This document shows positions 11,932 through 19,563 of a DNA stretch of 23,385 nt, piece after piece. Below the pieces are notes generated by a model. The model did no database searches. It was not told the DNA's origin and saw only the letters and a list, made by a program, of their open reading frames with translations. The DNA comes from Phoronis ovalis. Lineage: Eukaryota > Phoronida > Phoronidae. The translations under genes and the position numbers were made by a program. The stretch spans positions 1 to 23,385 of the forward strand of contig JAOXYB010077277.1 in the NCBI GenBank assembly GCA_028565635.1. The letters are read 5' to 3'. The first letter of the stretch is position 1. Each line of letters begins with the position of its first letter.

Positions 11932-14900
11932 TCAATCCAAGTCCATTTCGGGAATAGATACACTTGTATTTCGTGGTACATCTTCATCACTGCTATCACT
12001 TTCAGTGTCATTGAAAACACTCTGTAAAAGGTTTCCTAAAAGAAAATATTACAATTGATTATATACCAACTTATGTGTCTATTACACTCCAAAAATCCCT
12101 TACCAAATTTTAAAATCTGGCTAGCAATTCCAGAACTATATGTGTCACAAATGGTGTAACTGATCAGTTACAGTATATGACTGAATTTGGTATATTTATA
12201 TGTACTGTCTAAAAAGAGGTAACAATATATGTATGAATTTTTCAGAGCAATCCCAAAATGTTTCTGGAAAAACATGGCTGCCAGTCAGCCATATTGAAAG
12301 TGAACCAAGTCAAACTTATATTGGACCAGCAGTTTGACCTGTACTTACCCTGTACCGAATATGAAGCTGATCCAATAAAAACTGTAGCTGTTATTGTGAG
12401 GCAAAATAAACTTACCAAGCAATCCACCTTGTCTATCAGGTTTTGCAGGAGGTGGCAGTCCAAAGAATACCTGACCTATCTTGTCCAGATACTGCAATAA
12501 ACCCAAAACACAAGAAATTAACAATAGCACTGCAGCTCAAGAACTTGTATAACCTTTGGTCCTTAACAATATTTTAACAATGCCAGTACAAGAAACTGTC
12601 ATTTGTGTGAATGTGTCATAAATTCAGAAAGTCTCCCTTTGTACGTGCAATGAACTCCAGCATTGGTTGTAGTAGCAATACAAATGAATTAACAGTGATT
12701 GAGCTAAGTCAGCAAAACTTCACAATTCTTGATTTGACAATTATCCTCACCTGTTTATACACTGGATCACGGTCAATAGAAGGCTGATATTGCTCGCACA
12801 GTATTGTAAAGACAGCCAACTTACCACTAAAATTTTGACAAAAAATGTACTTTAATATACAGGACACATACAACAATTCCTACATTTTAGAATTTGATCA
12901 TAATGAATAGCAACTTGCATCACAATATCTACTAAATTCAGTAGTACAAATGCCATGACATCAAATTTAGAGCCAAGTACTTAAAGAAAAACTATAAATA
13001 CATACCCATCAATAGCTAGCAACAAGAACCAAATGAAGTTAAGAAGAGGCAGCACATATGGTGGAGAGGCTTCGACTCGAGGGTGCTGCTTTGTGTAACA
13101 CAAAAATGTGACATTGGCAGTTGTTTTGTTGTGGAGGCATAAAAATCTGTAATAAACAATTTCAGTAGCATTTAGACTTTTAGTTATTTAGATTAAAGTC
13201 ATATTATTTTCTAATGCTTGGAAGGCATATTAACTGCGAAATAACTGTGGTGAATCATGAATGGTAATCATTGTCAGCCATCCTTAATTCATACACCTGT
13301 AGCCTACGCAAATGATACCGCAAAATTCAGAAAATGTTAAGAGGCATCTTTATTTTAAGTTAAAAGTCTCAAGAATGGAAATGCACTTCTTAGAAAATGT
13401 CACCATCCAGAGCATTTCTACTTAAAGTTTGTCACAGTTTTTTGAACCTCATATTTCATTGCATATTGCAGAGAAAAATTATTCTCCATATATTTTAGTA
13501 AAGCCAAAGTGAAAGCGAAATATTTACCATTCTTAATTTAGAAAATTTCTAATGAGAGCACTTTTTAAAAATTTATCGTTTGAAATTCCATGTTAAATTG
13601 TCGCCTGAATTATTGGCAACAATGCGCCACCTACATTCTGTTCGTTTAGATTTGTGTTGTTTTCTTAAACAGCTTAATCAACATATGAACTGGACAATTA
13701 GCAGAAACCTGTGGGAAACATGACAGAGCTCTTTGGAATACAATTGAGCAATAAACAATAGAACGGGTTTATACTAGAATATATAAAAGTTTTATATATT
13801 ATCCAGGTTTATATTTTACATGATCAGTAACACTTTTTGTAGTTTACAAGAGAAACTTTGTTTAGAACGTTTAAAAAAGTAATGATATCTTATACAGTCT
13901 TTTGTGGAGTGTCAATTGACTATGCTAAAATAAGGTTTCCTTAACTTTGGAAATTAACTCCAAACAAAAGCGGCTGTTACTCTAATTTCTTTTAGTCTAA
14001 ATGAATGAGATGTAGATGGCACGCTGTCACGCATATTTTGGACGGCGATTTAACATAGGGTTTCAGAAAACATTTTATTACAAAAACTTCACAAATTTAG
14101 AGTAGAAAGTATTCTGTTTTCACTTTTGCTTTACTAAAATGTACCGCTAATAATTTTTCTCAGCAACAGGTTATTAAATATATGGTTTAAAAAAATTCTG
14201 ACAGACTTTAGAAGTGTATGAATTGAACACAGATCCACATTCCATAACTCTATTTTGGACAGTTTTTACCGTTAATAAACAACCCAATGCAGTGCAGCGC
14301 TAACTGACAATGTTGTTAACCCATTACACTCACATCAATCCAAGATAGATCGATAATAATTATTAAATCTCTAGTTTAAATTGTTTCAAAATTTCTATAT
14401 TTGCACAAACTTACTGTAACACCATCTGAGCTATAAATAAGTCTACTTCTGATGCATATCCTTGAGTTATGTGATATTCGATCAGCATTCCCGCACAGCC
14501 TTCTCCATCATATGAATGTAAAAAATGATATCTGGCTTCCACATACTTTTTTCCTACAAAGAACGCATAATGAATAAATAAACAAAGTTGATTGTAATTA
14601 ACTTTTTTTATTTTTTTAATGTTATTAGAAAGGTGGGAACAAACTTGTTTCTAAACCTTCAAATCCTTGATATACTTCAACTTGACACTGAAAATATAGA
14701 TTCCATCCATGCTTGTCTTCTCCCATGGATGCAAAAACAGAAGTTGCATCTTGGTTCTAGACCAGAATAAAAATACTAATCCATTCTATAGCTTTTGTGC
14801 AGAAGCTAAGGACATTATATTTTCTGACATTAATAGAAAACACATTTAAATGTGGATTATTTGTTCTCAATCGTGAAATAACCAAATAATAATTATAATA

Positions 14901-16305
14901 CCTTACCTTTCCAACAATTATGAGCCAATTTTTTGTGCAGAAGTGGATGCCCATACTTGGAGTGTGGTATAAAACCACATGACCATTTAACAGCTTTTAT
15001 GACTAACATAACCGTGTCAACGTTTTCAGCAACCAGCTCACGATGTAATTGTGCTATTTTATCTAGAAAACAAACATATGGATATAGTTACTTGTGCTAA
15101 CTTATTAAACAAACAGTCTTTCTCCAGCATTCATGTTATATCTTTTGTCATTTGTAAAGCCACTTAGTTAGCAGCAAGTGCTAACGAAGTGAAATGAACT
15201 TGTGAAAGTTTTATTTGTTGCATGTGACTTACCATCACAATGTCATTAACTTAGCCATGAGTTGGATAAGCACATTATAGTATGACAGTCATATGAATTT
15301 ACCTGTGTTTTCTTCTGTTGGCTCCAAATTTGAATTTTTTAAGGTGTCTATAAGTAACAGTCCCAAATCAGATCCACTTTCATGCTGCAACAGAAATAAA
15401 GTTCGATTAATGTCACAGTTACAGTATTTTTAGCACTACTGAAAAAACATGCATAGGAAAATAAGAGAAAGCTGTCTTTGTCAAAAATTACATTTAATTT
15501 GAAGTTTAAAAACACAACAAACTAAGGCCACAGTCAAAATCTGTAGACAACTTTACTGATTCACTCTTGCCATGCTTTAAAATAAATGAGAACACTGCAC
15601 TTATATAGAAAATCAGTGTTACAAAGCACAACTTCCTACTTTTTTATTTTTTTTAATACCAGATTGAAATCTGACATGGATGGCTTATGTTTTACAAATG
15701 AGTTTACAACTTACTTGATTGTGTTGCAGTAGTAACATAGCACCAGAATGTAATAGGTTTATTGCTTCTGTATATTTTTTCTGTGATGTGTATCTATTGT
15801 AAAAATTAAAAACAAGACAAAAATTACACTAACAATAGTCAAGATAACAACAAGTGTTCTTAAGTATGCAAACAAGCAAGAAATACAAAATGACAGCACT
15901 TCGTTCATTTCTGTCTCATACGTTCCAAGACTGCCCACTATGCTTCGTTACTAATCTGACGAATGAAGATTGTACTTCTGATCACCAATCTCATGTCAAG
16001 ATCAAATTTCTAAGTACACGCCTGAGATGATTAAAATGCATCTTATCCTACACATATGGCTCTGCTTTCCTATAACATGATTAACAATATGTTAAATTCC
16101 GTTGAAGTTCACATGACATAGTATAAAACTTCAGATATACTCATGATCGGGATCGCAAAGCTTTTTAGTTGGTTTTTATTTTATACCTGAAACACAAAGT
16201 TCTATACATCTGATGTGCTTCGTAGTAAGATCCATTTTCAATGCTGTTTTGAAGCTTTGCCATAACTCGTTGGACGCCACCACGTCCACGGTCGTTAGTT
16301 GTCAT
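11932..16305 (-). CDS. GET4: Golgi-to-ER traffic protein 4 homolog (GET4/TRC35), complete, 9 coding exons
   Basis: GET4 is the cytosolic alpha-solenoid scaffold that, with UBL4A/Get5 (and BAG6 in animals), passes tail-anchored proteins to the GET3 ATPase for ER insertion. Exons in transcript order (plus coordinates): 16187-16305, 15715-15793, 15303-15384, 14907-15062, 14415-14553, 13006-13146, 12751-12826, 12416-12491, 11932-12035. Lengths sum to 972 bases, or 323 residues plus TGA, against 327 in human; every junction keeps phase. The start is chosen because [14 protein letters not shown] aligns with human NRGGVQRV, followed by [11 protein letters not shown]. Other diagnostic blocks are [45 protein letters not shown] and YLDKIGQ-FFG-PP. 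The last exon encodes an acidic, Ser-rich tail ([11 protein letters not shown]) ending MDLD, like the acidic human C-terminus. The gene is head to head with the CDK2AP gene and tail to tail with CAND1. Confidence 0.97.
13370..14250. repeat. Diverged long inverted repeat (foldback) in GET4 intron
   Basis: The left arm, about 13370-13655, pairs with the reverse complement of the right arm, about 13990-14250, around a spacer of about 335 bases. Matched landmarks are GAGAAAAATT (13471) with AATTTTTCTC (14152), TTTTAGTAAAG (13493) with CTTTACTAAAA (14128), ATGTTAAAT (13590) with ATTTAACAT (14048), and the CTACAT..TTTAG inner end. Three matched pairs share centres between 13816 and 13823, so this is one symmetric structure with small indels. 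Arms look roughly 65-75% alike by eye. It may be an old foldback or long-TIR element, or an inverted duplication. Confidence 0.8.
13778..13800. repeat. Perfect 11-bp AT palindrome
   Basis: AATATATAAAA, one G, then its exact reverse complement TTTTATATATT. It sits in the spacer of the larger foldback, about 30 bases from its centre. It could be part of that element or chance in AT-rich DNA. Confidence 0.8.
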
Positions 16306-16394
16306 ATCTGTTGATTGATTTTTCCAAAATTGTGATATTTTAAACTAATTATTCCCGAAACTCATCAAACATCTTACATACACAATTTCACCTC

Positions 16395-16500
16395 ATTGGC
16401 CAATTGGCGCTTGCGTGCGTTGACAAATCATTTCCGCTTCCGGTTACATTTCACGCCAGTACAAAGAAAACGGAGAGACGTGAGATTTGGCTCTCATGAG
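16395..16500. promoter_or_regulatory. Probable bidirectional promoter of GET4 and the CDK2AP gene
   Basis: The self-complementary ATTGGCCAAT at 16395-16404, immediately followed by a third ATTGG (16403-16407), supplies CCAAT boxes (NF-Y type) on both strands. GCTTCCGGTT at 16436-16445 is a good ETS/GABP-type core. CG dinucleotides are locally common (16408-16480) in a region otherwise poor in them. It is 90 bases upstream of the GET4 start codon and between two divergent genes. At 16501 GAG|GTGAGG is a strong donor for a noncoding first exon of the CDK2AP gene, whose coding exon follows an acceptor ending at 17676. Transcription start sites are inferred. Confidence 0.6.
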
Positions 16501-16604
16501 GTGAGGTACTATCTGAAGTATTTAGATTATCTCGCAAGTCTATGTGTGATAACGGTTCAGGTCTACATTGTAACTAAATATACCTCTTATTTTAGTAGCC
16601 GGGC

Positions 16605-16674
16605 TTTAGTTATTACTATTAGTATTACTTAGTATTACTATTAGTAAATATTAGTAATAAATACTAATAGTAAC
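16605..16674. repeat. Degenerate TAGTATTAC repeat with hairpin
   Basis: Runs of TATTAGTATTACT-like sequence surround a perfect 12-bp inverted pair, TTACTATTAGTA (16635-16646) and TACTAATAGTAA (16662-16673), with a 15-base loop. It lies between the putative promoter and the first transposon. It is probably an AT-rich microsatellite. Confidence 0.75.
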
Positions 16675-17067
16675 CAATCGGTAAATTAACCCCGAGGGTC
16701 CTTCCCAAAACCCGGGTGTCAGAAACCTTACTGGGGTATGATTGTGAGGCCCAAGGTAAAAAAACTTCCTTTCAAAAACACACTTACACAGTCACTGTGA
16801 ATGGCAGTCCCAGGGGGAATACTTGTCAGATTAAAAACTTGTAAGGTGTAACTGTAAGTCCCCGCGGCGTCACCTTGCAAGAAATTAAGTAGTTGTAAAT
16901 CATCACGGCTAAACGATATATTGTGCATACGAATCTATGTGAACAGGCTGAAAAAAGGGACCAAGGGCTATGATATGGCATATTTTTATCCGGGATGGCA
17001 GTACTCCCTAAAAACAATCACAAGTAATAATATCCCACTGTAACTGTAAGCATCTATTACACTAGGT
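16675..17067. other. Unassigned non-coding stretch before the first TIR element
   Basis: This lies inside the inferred 5' intron of the CDK2AP gene. It contains scattered G/C runs (ACCCCGAGGG, CCCGGGTG, CCCAGGGGG, CCCCGCGG) unlike its AT-rich surroundings, which suggests mobile-element debris, but I could not find terminal repeats. Open frames on the minus strand here do not look like proteins. Confidence 0.4.
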
Positions 17068-17075
17068 ATGGTAAG

Positions 17076-17392
17076 CCCGGGGGCAGTCAATATAAAAGTG
17101 GGTACGCATGTTCCAACAAAACTTCGCGTAAAAGGGCATGTTTCTTGAACCGCCGGTGCGTAACACGGTTTTTTAGCTAAAATCACGAAATGGGGTGGTG
17201 TTTTGGAGGTGTGACACTTCGTTAGGTTTTCTTTCCCAAAAGTCACTTCCTTAGGGGTGTATTTTTTCAAAAAACTCACTTCCTTAGAGGTGTATTTTTT
17301 GCAGAATTTCACTTCGTTAGGGCCTTTCTTGAAAAGCCATGTTGGAACATGGGTAGGTACCCACTTTCATACTGACTGCCCCCCCCCCCGGG
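17076..17392. mobile_element. Non-autonomous TIR element, 317 bp, with probable 8-bp target-site duplication
   Basis: Inverted ends are about 40 bp: left CCCGGGGGCAGTCA then AAAGTGGGTAC and CATGTTCCAAC (to about 17120), mirrored on the right by GTTGGAACATG, GTACCCACTTT and TGACTGCCCC..CCCGGG (about 17341-17392). Immediately outside, ATGGTAAG (17068-17075) and ATCGTAAG (17393-17400) match at 7 of 8 bases, as hAT- or P-type insertions would leave. The interior has tandem repeats and no transposase frame. Superfamily is not settled. Confidence 0.8.
17215..17345. repeat. Four tandem 29-33 bp repeats inside the TIR element
   Basis: CACTTCCTTAG or CACTTCGTTAG recurs at 17215, 17244, 17277 and 17310, each followed (except the last) by a T-rich stretch and a C/A-rich end such as TTTTTTCAAAAAA. 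Spacings are 29, 33 and 33. Units are diverged. Subterminal repeats are common in non-autonomous DNA transposons. Confidence 0.8.
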
Positions 17393-17400
17393 ATCGTAAG

Positions 17401-17676
17401 CAGTGCCTTTCGAAAAGCCTTTTACCATCGGATAACTCATACTTCTAATTAATTGAATAAATACGGGGGAAACCTCAAATTCTTTAAGATGTCTATCTAA
17501 ACAAGTAGCTCTTAAGGTTTAATCTTGAACTTGTAGTGGCAATGTGCCTTCAACCTGTAATGGCATATCTTGATATATGCCTAGAAATTTTTTATGTCTG
17601 ATTTCTCTGTCATTTGTTTTAACATACTTAAAAGTAATGAGCATTTTCTGAATTTTTGTTTTATTAATTATTTTAG
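17401..17676 (+). other. Inferred 5' intron end of the CDK2AP gene
   Basis: AT-rich sequence with no gene or clear repeat, running from the end of the transposon to the acceptor TTATTTTAG at 17676. Confidence 0.5.
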
Positions 17677-17691
17677 GCATTACTATTAAAT

Positions 17692-19126
17692 ATGGATGAT
17701 GACTGTATTGTTGAATCGGTAAGCAACTCTCCTGCTACAACTTCAAGGACTGGTACGCCACAGCCAAGTAATCCCGCTACTCCAAAGGCAGAGCCAGAAG
17801 TTCAATATGCCTCATCACCACATTTTGCAAGTAATATTCAGGTATTCTACCTCATCAACACAAAATTAAAATGGTATTTTTTCTGATTTACACAGTGAAT
17901 TGGTTAAAACTCTCTGAGTTTATTATTTTTTTTTTAAACTTGAACCCCGGAGGTCTGACTCAAATACATTACAAATACATTTATGTGCATGAACAAGAAC
18001 GCGTAAAAAGGATGATTTTTAGGACAAAGCATGTTAACACGCATTACATATTTAGAGTTACAATTTTTCAATAATTTGTACGCGTTTAGGGTATCAAAAC
18101 CGCCAATCTTCATCTCGAAGTTCTAGTGAGTTTCCCATAATTCCGTTTCCTGGGCATTTGCATTTAGGTATCTAAAATTTCTTCCGGTCAGTGACAAGGG
18201 GTCGAAATTTAAAAATGGAAAAAGGCATAGAGGCTTTTTCAAAAAACCATTCACGCACAGGTACCAGTAATATATTTGAGTCGGACCTCCAGGACGAAAG
18301 TATTACCATGTCTGTTTACTCTTTCAAAAATGGTTCATAAGAAAATATGGGAGTTCGGTAAACTGTTAAAAACGTTCACTGCGTTTTCACATCGCATGTA
18401 TCTTGCAATTTTTTTGTCTTTGAATTGTAATTTAAATTCATGTATTTCAAACACAAAGCTGAAAATACATGCATAACATAGGTTAAATTTTAAACTTTCA
18501 GATAACATTTATTTTGGTGAAAAAAAAAGTGTAACATGCATTTTTATTTAAAATCAGAACTCTTAACAGTATGCAAGTGAAAAATACCTGTGGTGCTAAA
18601 CTACATTCAGATGTCTTAATAAAAACAGAATAGCCATGATTTACCAGTGTTTGTGCCATACTTAATAAGCTTATTTCATCAGTTTGAATTAACTTTATTT
18701 GCATTGAGTTTTTAAATTTGCTAATCAAAGAACTTATATATCAGAAACATGTCGTTACCTGGTGTGCACAGGACCAAATAAAAGTAATGGGAATATTAGC
18801 TCCAAGTCTGGATGTCAGTAGCCAGAAACAGTACTTTTTTGCAAGTAGAAAAGTATGTAAAGTTGCATTTTAGCTGTACATAGCTTTTATGTACCGTTAC
18901 ATTCATCAAGTTACAAATTCCTGTTGTCTTACAGATACCAAGTGTACATCAACCACCAAGTAAATATGGAAGTTTATTAAATGTTATCGAAGATCTGGGT
19001 AAAGATATAAGACCAACATATGCAGGAAATAGAACATCTGCAGAAAGGTTAAAACGAGGCATAGTGCATGCAAGGATTCTAGTCAGAGAATGTCTCATGG
19101 AGTGTGAACGAAATGCAAGGACTTGA
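17692..19126 (+). CDS. CDK2AP1: CDK2-associated protein family (CDK2AP1/DOC-1), 2 firm exons and 1 probable exon
   Basis: CDK2AP1/2 (DOC-1) is a small nuclear protein, a subunit of the NuRD chromatin remodelling complex and first described as a CDK2 binder. Coding exons: 17692-17841, probable 18772-18852, and 18935-19126 (TGA). All junctions are phase 0. The last exon is diagnostic: [19 protein letters not shown], then [15 protein letters not shown], then [12 protein letters not shown] and ERNART, closely matching human [22 protein letters not shown] and the ERLKRGIIHAR..ERNAR end. The first exon is a low-complexity Ser/Thr/Pro N-terminus ([12 protein letters not shown]), typical of the family. 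Length is 140 residues with the middle exon and 113 without; human paralogs are 115 and 126. The ATG at 17692 is the first in its exon; the frame stays open up to the acceptor, so an upstream coding exon is not excluded. If the 16500 donor is used, a 5-codon uORF would span the junction. Intron 1 carries a TIR element. Whether it is orthologous to CDK2AP1 or to the common ancestor of AP1 and AP2 is open. Confidence 0.92.
17842..18771 (+). other. First coding-region intron of the CDK2AP gene
   Basis: A donor GTATTC follows the first coding exon; an alternative GTAATA donor lies 11 bases earlier at 17831 but would break the frame. The intron contains the TIR element at 17947-18293; the rest (18294-18771) is AT-rich with nothing I can name. 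Confidence 0.6.
17947..18293. mobile_element. Second TIR element, about 347 bp, in the CDK2AP intron
   Basis: Left end CCGGAGGTCTGACTCAAATA (17947 onward) is matched by the reverse complement of the right end, CTGGAGGTCCGACTCAAATA (ending 18293), with about 3 mismatches in 26 bases. Weaker pairing (TGTGCATGAA with TGTGCGTGAA) continues to about 45 bases. The ends are unlike those of the 17076 element. I see no convincing target-site duplication and no coding capacity. Confidence 0.72.
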
Positions 19127-19351
19127 ATCATGTAGTTGCAAAATTAACAAATGGATGTGGAGAAGCAGTATGATGAGTGTTCAAGATAGTATTAAGGAAA
19201 AACTAGCATTACAAGAAATACATATTTATTGTAAATTTTACGGATGTATTAAAATCGTTTGTCATAGATACATAAAAAACTGACTAAAACCAATCATGGA
19301 ATTAATTCATTTTTCATATTGTAAATTTTTTTTTACACAACTAAAAGAAGT

Positions 19352-19357
19352 AATAAA
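19352..19357 (+). promoter_or_regulatory. CDK2AP gene poly(A) signal
   Basis: AATAAA 226 bases after the stop, followed about 20-30 bases later by a T/G-rich stretch (CACTTGTGTTTTTCTGT). It sets a short 3' UTR from 19127. Confidence 0.7.
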
Positions 19358-19448
19358 ATTATGTTTACGTAACATACACTTGTGTTTTTCTGTCCGACAG
19401 TGCCCATCTTTAAAAGGTAGCAATGAAAATTCTCAGTTTCAGGCTAAA

Positions 19449-19454
19449 TTTAAT
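19449..19454 (-). promoter_or_regulatory. Possible nucleolin poly(A) signal
   Basis: ATTAAA on the minus strand (plus TTTAAT), 110 bases past the nucleolin stop. A canonical minus-strand AATAAA also exists at 19225-19230; if that one is used, the nucleolin and CDK2AP transcripts overlap at their 3' ends. Confidence 0.4.
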
Positions 19455-19563
19455 CCACTTGTACCAGCTGTATAAATGCACATTTTGCATATGTGAAGGA
19501 AATTAAACTAATTGCCTGAATTTCTGTCCAATGTCTATACAAGTTGTGTATGTAGAAAAATTT

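Larger units (their letters stand above)
13147..14414 (-). other. Longest GET4 intron, carrying a foldback
   Basis: The intron lies between the exon ending ...IAQMVLQ and the exon starting FLCLHNK. No coding exon is visible in it. Most of its right two thirds is occupied by the inverted repeat listed separately. The flanks 13147-13365 and 14255-14414 show no recognisable structure. Confidence 0.7.

Noticed and set aside
12242-12530. Three overlapping open frames around a GET4 exon
   Set aside because: The real exon is 12416-12491 in the GET4 frame; the rest is intron or antisense.
16986-17312. 108-codon minus-strand open frame
   Set aside because: It covers the repeats of the TIR element; its repeated KKYT-KEV pattern simply translates the 33-bp units.
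17215-17345. Regular repeats that might suggest a CRISPR array
   Set aside because: Units are diverged and tandem with no unique spacers, and they sit inside a TIR element in an animal genome.
17871-18074. 67-codon plus-strand frame in the CDK2AP intron
   Set aside because: Low-complexity Phe/Asn/Ile-rich reading of intron and transposon end; not protein-like.
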